DNA from: Desulfuromusa sp.
GTDB taxonomy: Bacteria > Desulfobacterota > Desulfuromonadia > Desulfuromonadales > Geopsychrobacteraceae
Reading direction: 5' to 3'
Assembly (NCBI GenBank): GCA_029932345.1
Contig: JAOZQF010000004.1
Location: 1-32,158, forward strand
DNA length: 32,158 nt
Both the position numbers and the translations under genes were made by a program. Of this stretch, positions 10,060-17,586 are shown in pieces (within the stretch, counting starts at the first letter, position 1; every line of letters starts with the position of its first letter). The notes beneath the pieces were generated by a model, which had not been told where the DNA came from, ran no database searches, and saw nothing but the letters and a program-made list of their open reading frames with translations.

Positions 10060-10575
10060 TCATCGTTCCAAAAGACGGTGCAGCGCTGCCTCAGCATTAG
10101 CTAGTCGCTCCAGCCCTCGGCCTTCTACCACCTCATAGGGACGTTCGAGCCGGATGATTTCATCGAGATGACACTGGTAAATTCGCTGCAAGTCATGCCG
10201 GTTTTCCCGTAGAGGATCAGGTTCCCAGGGCAGGTCCGGTTTACAGAGCAGATAAACGTGGGATGCTTCCTGTTTAATCCCGCTGCTGATTTCTGCAGGA
10301 CAACAGCCAAAAACTTCCTCTGCCCAGATTTTATAATTGATGAGATCGGTATCAAAAATCCCCCATGGTGTAGATGTGGGAATTTTTTCCTGTTGATAGA
10401 TCAGGTGTAAGCGAGACATTTTCCTCAACTGTTCCAGATCGTATTCCGGACCGTTCTCTTCAAGATAAGTACGAGCATATTCCAGCACATAGGGAAGTTT
10501 GAAAACTTCTCCCAGATGTTGAGTGAGATAACTTTTCCCCGATGATTCTGCACCGGTCAGGATGATCCGTCTCAT
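10060..10575 (-). CDS. NadR-type ribosylnicotinamide kinase / AAA ATPase
   Basis: A 171-residue P-loop protein that opens MRRIILTGAESSGKSYL; the Walker A motif is GAESSGKS at residues 8-15. A Walker B-like Asp lies in GIFDTDLINYKIW, and later come LPWEPDPLRE and a C-terminal helix. This matches the kinase domain of NadR, which phosphorylates nicotinamide riboside to NMN in the cytoplasm; the adenylyltransferase and helix-turn-helix parts of enteric NadR are absent. The start is the ATG four bases after the pnuC stop, preceded by AGAG inside the junction TAGAGAGATG. A longer frame upstream overlaps the pnuC end and is less likely. Tight coupling to pnuC supports NAD precursor salvage. NMN adenylylation must be supplied elsewhere. 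Confidence 0.8.
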   Translation of the reverse strand: MRRIILTGAESSGKSYLTQHLGEVFKLPYVLEYARTYLEENGPEYDLEQLRKMSRLHLIYQQEKIPTSTPWGIFDTDLINYKIWAEEVFGCCPAEISSGIKQEASHVYLLCKPDLPWEPDPLRENRHDLQRIYQCHLDEIIRLERPYEVVEGRGLERLANAEAALHRLLER

Positions 10576-10579
10576 CTCT

Positions 10580-11224
10580 CTATTCAACCTGTGGTTGCTT
10601 TTGGGTTTGGGTGGATTTATGCCATTGCCTCCAGCCATAGATGCCAATCAGCAGAAAAATGGCGTATTGAATCGAGTATATGGGGGCTTCTTTGATCCAG
10701 TAAATATGGATTCCAAGCAGGTTAACCACCAGCCAGAGAACCCAGTTTTCCATCCGCTTATGAGCCTGGAGGAACTGGGCAAAAAAGTTCAGGACGGTTG
10801 TTGTCGAATCTCGCCACAGCAGGGCAGGTTCAGGAATCCAGCTCACCTGTGCCGCCAATGTAGAAATACCAAATGCCCAACCGATAATACCAAGGGTCGC
10901 TGCAACAATAATAAGGAGTTGTTTCTTTCGTGGTAGCCAGACTGGAACAAATGAATTTTCTTTGTGGGGATTGCGGCTTCGTACCCAGGTTATCCAGCAG
11001 TAGATCTGAATCGGAATGTAGGAGAGGTAGAGAATTCCATCGGAAATCAGTTGCCACTGGGTAAAGGCCAACCAGGTTGAGATGGCCGCCCAGAGGATCC
11101 CCAGTGGCCAGCCGAGAATATTTTGTCGGGCAATCAGTACCACACCGCAAACAGCACACAGTGTCGCAATAATTTCTACTGGAGTGGTTCCAAGAACCTG
11201 GATCCATGGGATAGTTTCTGTCAC
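10580..11224 (-). CDS. pnuC: PnuC-family nicotinamide riboside transporter
   Basis: A 214-residue inner-membrane protein with about seven hydrophobic helices. It has the family pattern of Trp- and Tyr-rich membrane helices: GWPLGILWAAISTWLAF, YLSYIPIQIYCWITW, and the C-terminal MENWVLWLVVNLLGIHIYW. PnuC proteins move nicotinamide riboside by facilitated diffusion, and trapping depends on a cytoplasmic kinase, here the next gene. The start is GTG (codon at 11222-11224), with AAGGG upstream at a reasonable distance. Paralogues carry thiamine or riboflavin, but the NadR-type neighbour argues for nicotinamide riboside. I see no riboswitch in the short upstream stretch. Confidence 0.9.
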   Translation of the reverse strand: MTETIPWIQVLGTTPVEIIATLCAVCGVVLIARQNILGWPLGILWAAISTWLAFTQWQLISDGILYLSYIPIQIYCWITWVRSRNPHKENSFVPVWLPRKKQLLIIVAATLGIIGWAFGISTLAAQVSWIPEPALLWRDSTTTVLNFFAQFLQAHKRMENWVLWLVVNLLGIHIYWIKEAPIYSIQYAIFLLIGIYGWRQWHKSTQTQKQPQVE

Positions 11225-11289
11225 GTTTTAACCCTTACGTGTTTAGTGCCAGTACATCGAGGCCATATTTTAGTGACATGAAATCGTGT

Positions 11290-11415
11290 TCACCGTCGTT
11301 CGGCCTCTATCACTTTGGCAATCAGTTGCCGGGCTCCAGAGCGAAGAAGCTCTGTCAAAAGATCCGTGTTTGATTCATCTCGCTTTTTCAGGTCAAAAAC
11401 ATTACTCTTAGTTAT
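11290..11415 (-). pseudogene. IS256-family transposase, N-terminal fragment
   Basis: The last 41 residues of a minus-strand frame read ITKSNVFDLKK, then DLLTELLRSGARQLIAKVIEAE. This is the typical N-terminus of IS256-type transposases (…LLRxGARQLIAxAVEAE…). The expected initiator Met is an ATA codon (Ile), and the frame stops after EAERR where the family continues for about 350 more residues. No catalytic DDE region or terminal inverted repeats are visible here, so this is a remnant. Family assignment is from memory of the motif only. Confidence 0.6.
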
Positions 11416-11560
11416 GACGTATCCTTTTTTGTTGGAATCCAGTTTTGGCGAACTGTTCCAACAGGGTATGTCATTTATTTTTGCAAATTTCCTGAACACC
11501 ACTTTCGATTATAACTCATGATTAAGGGGAGCACCAGCTATCTTGTGCAGAGTATTCTGA

Positions 11561-11932
11561 GTTGCTGACACGTCGGCTCAGCAGGTTAAAGCCGCCATCC
11601 TGAGGTCGCTACAGCCGATCGACTTTTTGATAAAGACAATATCCTGTGACAACGGTAAAGAGTTTGCTCTCCATCAACAGGTGAACAAGGAACTGGGTAG
11701 CAAAAGCTATTTTGCTCATCCCGATCACTCATGGGAGCGGGGAACGAACGAAAACACCAACGGATTGATTTGGCAATATTTCCCAAAGCGAAAAGACCTT
11801 TCGGGTGTTACTGATGTTGAAATCCAGACTGCCATGGATAAAATCAACAATCGACCCAGAAAATGCCTTGGGTAGAAAACACCGAATCAGGTACTCTTGG
11901 GAATCAGACCACCGATTACATTTGAAATTTGA
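11561..11932 (+). pseudogene. IS30-family transposase, C-terminal remnant with in-frame stop
   Basis: The frame starting GTT at 11561 reads VADTSAQQVKAAILRSLQPI, then ISCDNGKEF (the second catalytic Asp), SWERGTNENTNGLI (the catalytic Glu) and NNRPRKCLG. These are characteristic of the IS30 DDE transposase C-terminus. A TAG at 11873-11875 interrupts the frame where the family usually has an aromatic residue. Beyond it the same frame continues KTPNQVLLGIRPPITF to TGA at 11930-11932. A frame break also precedes 11561. The N-terminal helix-turn-helix and first catalytic Asp are missing, so the copy is dead. It ends 33 bases before rng. Confidence 0.85.
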
Positions 11933-11965
11933 ATTCAGATATAAATAAAAAGATAGGAGAAAGTT

Positions 11966-13471
11966 ATGACAAAGGAGTTGGTTATTTGTACCACCTCCCA
12001 GGAAACCCGGGTCGCGCTGCTTGAAGGTGGCCATATTGCTGAGCTCTATATTGAGCGGGATCGGCAAATGGGGATTGTGGGAAATATTTACAAGGGAAAA
12101 GTGATTCGGGTATTACCGGGAATGCAGGCCGCTTTTGTTGATGTCGGTCTGGAAAAGGCGGCATTTTTGTATGTTGCCGATGTTCTGGATGAAATGGAGC
12201 AGGTTGAACGGACCATTGAAGGGGACGAAGATACCCTGGAACCGGATACGTGCCCTGAGTTGCCCCCACTCCCCCCGATTGAAGATCTCCTGACCGAAGG
12301 GCAGGAACTTCTGGTGCAGATCTCCAAGGAACCGATTGGGACCAAAGGGGCTCGAATCACCTCACATATCTCTCTGCCGGGGCGCCATTTAGTTTATATG
12401 CCGACCGTAGACCATGTTGGTATTTCGCGACGCATTGAAGATGAAGGTGAACGGGAGCGGTTACGGCAGTGTGTGGAGTCGCTGCGGGCACCGGGAACCG
12501 GTTTTATTGTCAGGACTGTTTCCGAAGGGAAGAGTGAAGACGACCTGAGGCACGATATGGAATTTCTGGTCGGTCTCTGGGAAAATCTCAGTCGTGGAAT
12601 CGATGAAATAAGTGCTCCAAGTTTGGTCCATTCGGATCTCGATGTAACCAGCAAGGTGCTGCGTGATATTCTGACTGAAGATGTTAAAAAAATCGTTGTC
12701 GATAATATTGAAGAGTATGACAAAATTGTCCGATTTCTCCGCACCTTCATGCCCCGCTTGAATTATTGTATTGAACTCTACAAGGGGGATGAACCGGTTT
12801 TTGATACCTATGGGCTGGAAGTTGAAATTTCTCGTTCCCTAGGGCGTAAGGTGTGGCTGAAGAGTGGTGGGTCGATCATTATTGAGCAGACTGAAGCGTT
12901 GGTCGCTATCGATGTCAACACCGGGCGTTATGTCGGTAAACACAACCTTGAGGATACGATTCTTAAAACTAATCTTGAGGCCCTTAAAGAGATCGCCTTT
13001 CAGCTGCGCTTAAGAAATATCGGTGGCCTGATTATCATCGATTTTATCGATATGGAGAAAGAAACTCATCGTGAAAAAGTCCATGCGATGTTGGAAGAGG
13101 CATTGAAGGCCGATAAAAATAAAACCAATATTCTGAAGATTTCCGAATTGGGTTTGGTTGAGATGACCCGTAAGCGGGTTCGGGAAAGCATTGGTCGCAC
13201 CCTTTGCGAACCTTGTCCCTATTGTGAAGGAAAGGGCTATGTGCGTGGCAAGCTAACGATCATCTATGAAATCCTCCGTGAGCTACACCGTGAAATGGCC
13301 GATTTGCCTGCCGGAAACGTCACCTTACTGGCCAATCCTGAGATCACCGGGTTGTTGATTGATGAGGAGCGGTGTGGCCTCGATGAACTGGAGAGGCGCT
13401 ATGGACGAACTGTATCGATCAATTCACGTCCGGGGTTTCATCTGGAGCAATTTGAAATTGCGGTGGGCTGA
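11966..13471 (+). CDS. rng: Ribonuclease G (Rne/Rng family)
   Basis: A 501-residue endoribonuclease that trims 16S rRNA 5' ends and initiates decay of some mRNAs in the cytoplasm. It begins MTKELVICTTSQETRVALLE. An S1 RNA-binding region follows (about residues 36-125, IYKGKVIRVLPGMQAAFVDVG). The metal-binding catalytic Asp residues lie in AIDVNTGRY (Asp316) and IIIDFIDM (Asp359), and the zinc-link Cys residues in CPYCEGKG (Cys417 and Cys420). Length suits RNase G rather than RNase E, since there is no long C-terminal scaffold. The start ATG follows AGGAGA at about 6 bases. In many bacteria rng lies beside rplU-rpmA-obg; here 18 kb separates them. The upstream region is the end of an IS30 remnant. 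Confidence 0.97.
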   Translation: MTKELVICTTSQETRVALLEGGHIAELYIERDRQMGIVGNIYKGKVIRVLPGMQAAFVDVGLEKAAFLYVADVLDEMEQVERTIEGDEDTLEPDTCPELPPLPPIEDLLTEGQELLVQISKEPIGTKGARITSHISLPGRHLVYMPTVDHVGISRRIEDEGERERLRQCVESLRAPGTGFIVRTVSEGKSEDDLRHDMEFLVGLWENLSRGIDEISAPSLVHSDLDVTSKVLRDILTEDVKKIVVDNIEEYDKIVRFLRTFMPRLNYCIELYKGDEPVFDTYGLEVEISRSLGRKVWLKSGGSIIIEQTEALVAIDVNTGRYVGKHNLEDTILKTNLEALKEIAFQLRLRNIGGLIIIDFIDMEKETHREKVHAMLEEALKADKNKTNILKISELGLVEMTRKRVRESIGRTLCEPCPYCEGKGYVRGKLTIIYEILRELHREMADLPAGNVTLLANPEITGLLIDEERCGLDELERRYGRTVSINSRPGFHLEQFEIAVG

Positions 13472-13475
13472 AATA

Positions 13476-13499
13476 TAGGGGCGCTGCTTGCCGTGCCCT
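13476..13499. repeat. REP-like hairpin repeat, copy 1 (possible rng terminator)
   Basis: Four bases after the rng stop, a 24-base sequence matches one at 17465-17488 at 21 of 24 positions. GGGCGC (13479-13484) pairs with GTGCCC (13493-13498), with one G-T pair, around an 8-base loop. The same geometry in both copies, each behind a gene end, suggests a small palindromic intergenic repeat that may help end transcription. Confidence 0.6.
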
Positions 13500-13544
13500 T
13501 AGCCTTGACATCGGAGTTCTATTCAACTGATTCAGGTTTAAACC

Positions 13545-13760
13545 TATAGGTCGCGGGGTTGCGCCCCCGCCCAGCGCCTTCATTTTTTGTGTGTCCAAAG
13601 AAACGAAGCAAAGAAATATGCCCGACCTCCTTGCCCGCTCTTGGCGGGTTCCCGGGGATGGACAACGGCTTATGTGGGGCGGCAAAAACTCGCTACGCTC
13701 AAACATTTGCCACCCTGATCGCAACACCGTCATCCCTCCCCGGCTGCGTCACACGGGGTG
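13545..13760. repeat. Probable dispersed intergenic repeat, GC-rich
   Basis: The 324-base gap between rng and the convergent phosphate permease holds no convincing gene. It contains GGTCGCGGGGTTGCGCCCCC, then a stretch whose complement contains TTGCTTCGTTTCTTTGGACAC, then CCCGC-tctt-GGCGGG. I recognise this combination from widely scattered intergenic repeats in proteobacterial genomes, often mis-annotated as short proteins. Only one copy is present in the window, so repetitiveness is inferred. Confidence 0.45.
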
Positions 13761-13795
13761 AGGCTGCAAGCTTTGAGCTACATTTCCATGAATTC

Positions 13796-14842
13796 TTACG
13801 GCAGATAAACTGTCTGCTGAAAGACATTCTGGATAATAAATAGAAAGATAAAGCTGATCAGACAGGAGAAAATCGGGGTGGTGACCCAGCTGCCGGCAAT
13901 GCCACCAACCGTTCTCCAGCGAATATTATGCCCCCCCTTGAGGAGACCCATCCCGACGACCGCTCCGACAATCGCCTGGGAGCTGGAGACTGGAACCAGA
14001 GGGATGGTTGGTAGCCCCAGATTGAGCAGTAACTGTTCCAGTTGTTGTGAAGCAAACAGGAACAGCACCACAGAGTGAGCCCAGACAGCAACCAGAGCCA
14101 TCACCGGAGAGAGTTTGAAAATTCCACTACCAACAGTATCCATGACCCGTCTCGAGTAGGTCACCACACCGACAGAAATTGCCACGCTGCCAAGAAAAAA
14201 GAGCTGCTGTGCCGGACTGACACGAAAAACGCCAAAGATTTCAACCTCGGTGAAGGGAGAGACGGGAAGAAACACTCCGACCACGTTGGCAATGTTGTTA
14301 GCTCCCAGGGCGAATGCCCCGAATGCTCCCATGATGAGCAACCCGTAGCGGGTCATTTCATCCAGCTTGAACATGTGAATTTTCCGCTTGAGGATGAACA
14401 AACAGAGGACCTTATATGACACTACGGCAATGATTCCCGATAGCACCGGACAGGCTACCCAGGTGATCACAATTTTGGAGAGAGCGTTACTGTCCGTTGG
14501 TGATCCGGTGAACAGGTTCCAACCGATAATCGCACCGACGATCGCCTGGGATGTCGATACCGGGTAGCGGGCCAGGGTCATCAGGTAGACACTCATGGCG
14601 GCAGAAAAGGCAACCACAAAAGCTCCGGCAACGGCATTGACCGCACCCAGCTTCCCCAGCGTATGGGTTGCCCCGGCACCACTGGTCACGGATCCCAGAA
14701 TAACAAAAATACAGCACATGATCGCAGCGGTACGAAATCTGACCATCCGCGAACCGACCGCTGTACCAAAGACATTGGAGGCATCGTTTGCCCCCAGCGA
14801 CCAGCCGAGGAACATGCCGCTTGAAAGAAAAATCAGGAACAT
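13796..14842 (-). CDS. pit: PiT-family inorganic phosphate transporter
   Basis: A 348-residue inner-membrane permease made of two related halves. Signature motifs appear twice: GANDASN at residues 17-23 and GANNIAN at 180-186. A matching pair, PVSTSQAIVGA (about residue 94) and PVSSSQAIVGA (C-terminal half), also occurs. PiT proteins import phosphate (as metal-phosphate) with protons or sodium. The ATG lies nine bases after the stop of the upstream DUF47 gene, with an AGGA overlapping that stop, so the two are co-transcribed. The length is at the short end of the family, lacking the long central cytoplasmic loop of E. coli PitA. Confidence 0.93.
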   Translation of the reverse strand: MFLIFLSSGMFLGWSLGANDASNVFGTAVGSRMVRFRTAAIMCCIFVILGSVTSGAGATHTLGKLGAVNAVAGAFVVAFSAAMSVYLMTLARYPVSTSQAIVGAIIGWNLFTGSPTDSNALSKIVITWVACPVLSGIIAVVSYKVLCLFILKRKIHMFKLDEMTRYGLLIMGAFGAFALGANNIANVVGVFLPVSPFTEVEIFGVFRVSPAQQLFFLGSVAISVGVVTYSRRVMDTVGSGIFKLSPVMALVAVWAHSVVLFLFASQQLEQLLLNLGLPTIPLVPVSSSQAIVGAVVGMGLLKGGHNIRWRTVGGIAGSWVTTPIFSCLISFIFLFIIQNVFQQTVYLP

Positions 14843-14851
14843 AGAGGGTTC

Positions 14852-15505
14852 CTAAAGAGAACGTTTAATAACATAAATGGCCAAACTATCACCTAAATCT
14901 TCAGCTTGATCGGCTATTTTATCGATACTTCTGACCAGATCGCGGAGTTGCATTTTGACGTCCAACCCCAGTTCAGCATCACTGAAAATCGCTTTTTGTA
15001 TATGAGTTGCCGCCTTATCCGCCTCCGTCTCCCAAAATGAGACCTTGTGGATGTGATCAGTCGCCTGCGAAATATCTTTGAAATAAGCCCTGAGTGACAA
15101 GGTGACTGATTCGACCGATTGAATGACGCAGTTGATCAGGGCTTTCAGGGGCTCGTGAAACTTTTTGTCAATGTGTGGTTGCTCTATTTCAAGTCGAAAC
15201 ATCACCCCTTTAAAACGTCCCAGGACCGCGTCCATTTGTTCAATCAGCTCCAGAACATCACCCCGGGATTCCGGAATCAAGGTTTTCCGGTAGAGTAAAT
15301 CCTCAATTGAATGGCGAAGATTATCGGCACCATTTTCTGTTGCTATAATGTGGTCGAGATGCTCCTTGAAAATATCGAGTTTATTGTTCAGAAAAGCATC
15401 GACACCCTGAATGAAAATAAGTCCCGATTCACTCGCCAGGTCCAAAAAACTGTCAATCTCTTTTTCAATCCCGGTACGGTTTTTAAAAATAGTGACAAAT
15501 GCCAT
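14852..15505 (-). CDS. PhoU-like DUF47 family protein (PiT accessory regulator)
   Basis: A 217-residue, mostly alpha-helical, acidic cytoplasmic protein (MAFVTIFKNRTGIEKEIDSF…) of the TIGR00153/DUF47 group, related to PhoU. Characteristic points are the N-terminal F-x-x-L-A-like helix, repeated D/E-rich metal-ligand-type helices (ETEADKAATHIQ), and a C-terminal DLVRSIDKIADQAEDLGD segment. These proteins pair with PiT permeases and are thought to gate phosphate uptake. The chosen ATG (15503-15505) has AAAGGGATC just upstream. The frame extends 27 codons further 5' but without a better start. It is the first gene of a two-gene operon with pit. Confidence 0.88.
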   Translation of the reverse strand: MAFVTIFKNRTGIEKEIDSFLDLASESGLIFIQGVDAFLNNKLDIFKEHLDHIIATENGADNLRHSIEDLLYRKTLIPESRGDVLELIEQMDAVLGRFKGVMFRLEIEQPHIDKKFHEPLKALINCVIQSVESVTLSLRAYFKDISQATDHIHKVSFWETEADKAATHIQKAIFSDAELGLDVKMQLRDLVRSIDKIADQAEDLGDSLAIYVIKRSL

Positions 15506-15880
15506 ATATAGATCCCTTTTGTAGTAAGGACGGACGCATGTTCTAACTCGGATGAAGGGTGATGGTTGGGGTGCCGGCAACAGCAACGGTATAATTTTTT
15601 TTCGAGGAGCTACCCCTATACCAGATATAGATATAGACTATCATTTTGACCATCAAATCAAAACTTAAATTTTTTTAGGTGGAAAGAATGGATAGATGTA
15701 GTGGGACTTCAATAGAATAAGAGAAGTGGGCTCATCCTTCTGTTACACCAGCTGATTATGTTTTGTCTTGGTGGTTTTGGGGTGCTTTGTTAGTATTATT
15801 TTAAAGGGGCAGGGTTAAGAAAGGTGAAAAAATGATCAATAAGATATCAGAAGCTGCAGATTCGGCGGCGGAGATGAAGA
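15506..15880. other. Divergent intergenic region upstream of the phosphate operon and the TrmO-like gene
   Basis: AT-rich, with no long gene. It contains an inverted repeat TTTTGA-N8-TCAAAA at 15644-15663, a possible operator for the minus-strand phosphate operon, though I see no clear Pho box. An 18-codon frame (15832-15888, MINKISEAADSAAEMKNG) follows AAGGTG and overlaps the start of the downstream gene by 8 bases. It could be a leader peptide or chance. Confidence 0.4.
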
Positions 15881-16372
15881 ATGGATGAGTTAAGTTTTCA
15901 ACCCATTGGAATCATCAAAACCCCCTACCTTGATAGTGCCCCCTATCAGCCTGTTGACACTGACGCGCAAGAATTTTACCTGGAATTGGAGCCGAAATAT
16001 GCTGCCGGGTTAAAAGGGCTGGATACTTTTACCTATATCTATGTTCTCTATTATATTGACCGCTTGAAAAACACTTCAGAGATGAATGTCTCTCCCCCCT
16101 GGGCGGGTGGAAAGAAAATAGGTTTGTTTGCCAGTCGTTCACCCGTGCGTCCCAACCCAATCGGTTTAAGTGTTGTCAGAATCAAAAAAATCAGTGGTCA
16201 GCGGGTTTATACTTCCGGACTCGATGTGTTTGACAACACCCCCCTCCTCGATATCAAGCCCTATATCAATGATCTGGATAGTAAATGTGACGCCAATAAC
16301 GGTTGGGTTCAAAATATGGATGAAGATGAGCATCTGACCTTGCATATTCAGGGAATTCCGCACGATTATTGA
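15881..16372 (+). CDS. trmO: TrmO/TsaA-domain tRNA methyltransferase-like protein
   Basis: A 163-residue protein consisting of a single TsaA-like beta-barrel domain, beginning MDELSFQPIGIIKTPY. The family motif R-S-P-x-R-P-N-P-I-G-L-S is complete at residues 86-97 and binds S-adenosylmethionine. E. coli TrmO methylates the N6-threonylcarbamoyl group of A37 in certain tRNAs and is about 235 residues; this protein lacks the extra C-terminal region. The function is therefore likely S-adenosylmethionine-dependent methylation, but the substrate is not proven. The ATG is preceded by GGAG at 7 bases. It stands alone between divergent and same-strand neighbours. Confidence 0.8.
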   Translation: MDELSFQPIGIIKTPYLDSAPYQPVDTDAQEFYLELEPKYAAGLKGLDTFTYIYVLYYIDRLKNTSEMNVSPPWAGGKKIGLFASRSPVRPNPIGLSVVRIKKISGQRVYTSGLDVFDNTPLLDIKPYINDLDSKCDANNGWVQNMDEDEHLTLHIQGIPHDY

Positions 16373-16594
16373 ATCAATATGGTTTTGTTAGCGTGGGGCG
16401 GATCCCTTTGCACCCGGCTTTTTTTGGTGGGGGGATGGATGTTTTTTTATAGAATGTGACTTATTTTGACACAGTGGTGTGGTAGGGTTGTGAGGTAGTG
16501 AGCTAATGGTTTCGTTTGGCGCACACTAAATAGTCAATCAGGCTAAATTCGGTATGAAATATATCCATTGTTTAGAAAAGAATTTGGAGGAACA

Positions 16595-17428
16595 ATGACT
16601 GAGAAACTGGCTATTTTTAAGGGAAAAGAAATTCGCCGTACTATTCATGACGATGAATGGTGGTTTTCGGTTGTCGATGTTTGCGGTGTCCTGACGGGTA
16701 GTGCTGATGCTGGTGCCTATTGGCGCAAACTAAAGCAGCGGTTAAGCAATGAAGAAAGTGAAGTCGTGACATTTTGTCACGGGTTGAAATTGAAGGCACC
16801 TGACGGCAAAAATCGTACAACCGATTGTGCCAACACCGAAGGCATATTTCGCATTATCCAATCTATCCCATCCCCCAAGGCCGAACCATTTAAACGCTGG
16901 TTGGCCAAGGTTGGCTACGAACGGGTACAAGAAATTGAAGACCCAGAATTGGCAACCAAGCGTACTCGTGAGCTGTATCAGGCTAAAGGTTATTCTGATG
17001 CCTGGATTGAAAAACGGATGCGCGGCATCGCCGTTCGTGCTGAATTAACCGAGGAATGGAAAAATCGAGATGTCGGCAAGAGCCGTGAGTATTCCATCCT
17101 TACCGCCGAAATATCCAAAGCAGCATTTGGGGTGACCCCTTCTGAGTACAAACAACTCAAAGGTTTACAGCGAGAAAATCTGCGCGACCATATGGGGGAC
17201 CTCGAATTGATTTTTTCTATGCTTGGCGAAGCAGCTACGACGGAAATTACCAAAACAAAAGATGCACAGGGATTTGATGAAAATCTCTGTGCAGCGAACA
17301 AGGGTGGCACGATTGCCGGTGATGCCCGGAAAAAATTGGAACAGGAATCGGGTCGCAAAGTGATGTCTGGGGGGAATTATCTGGACATACCAGAAAAGCA
17401 AAAACGGTTGGAGAAAAGGGGAAGCTGA
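16595..17428 (+). CDS. BRO-N domain protein, DinD/antirepressor-like
   Basis: A 277-residue protein. Residues about 1-110 form a BRO-N domain (IRRTIHDDEWWFSVVDVCGVL…; GIFRIIQSIPSPKAEPFKRWL), a DNA-binding module common in phage antirepressors. The C-terminal half carries DHMGDLELIFSM at 198-209 and AGDARKKLEQESG, resembling the E. coli DinD end (DHMG-x-x-EL). DinD inhibits RecA-mediated strand exchange after DNA damage; whether this protein does so is inference. The start is the ATG behind TTTGGAGGAACA; a TTG nine codons earlier in frame lies before this ribosome-binding site and is rejected. No phage genes flank it, so it is a stand-alone acquired gene or the residue of a mobile element. Confidence 0.8.
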   Translation: MTEKLAIFKGKEIRRTIHDDEWWFSVVDVCGVLTGSADAGAYWRKLKQRLSNEESEVVTFCHGLKLKAPDGKNRTTDCANTEGIFRIIQSIPSPKAEPFKRWLAKVGYERVQEIEDPELATKRTRELYQAKGYSDAWIEKRMRGIAVRAELTEEWKNRDVGKSREYSILTAEISKAAFGVTPSEYKQLKGLQRENLRDHMGDLELIFSMLGEAATTEITKTKDAQGFDENLCAANKGGTIAGDARKKLEQESGRKVMSGGNYLDIPEKQKRLEKRGS

Positions 17429-17464
17429 TGACGAAAACCCGGTCAACTGCCAGAACAATATCTG

Positions 17465-17517
17465 TAGGGGCGCAGTTTGCCGCGCCCTGATTGTGTGGAT
17501 GCCCCCTTCGGGGGTGT
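17465..17517. terminator. Hairpin repeat copy 2 plus a C5/G5 hairpin between convergent genes
   Basis: GGGCGC (17468-17473) pairs perfectly with GCGCCC (17482-17487) around an 8-base loop; the 24-base core is 21/24 identical to the copy behind rng. A second hairpin, CCCCC-TTC-GGGGG (17502-17514), follows. The pair sits between the BRO-N gene and the convergent antiporter and probably stops transcription from either side. Confidence 0.6.
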
Positions 17518-17586
17518 GGATTGAAGGGTGGGGAGTGTAACACTTTAAATACAGTCGACCTGTACCAGCGGGGATGAGGTGTTCTG

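Noticed and set aside
13419-13733. 104-codon minus-strand frame between rng and pit
   Set aside because: It overlaps the end of rng and the GC-rich dispersed repeat; such frames recur as spurious annotations of that repeat.
15587-15700. Pho box for the pit operon
   Set aside because: The TTTTGA-N8-TCAAAA inverted repeat does not match the direct-repeat structure of a Pho box.
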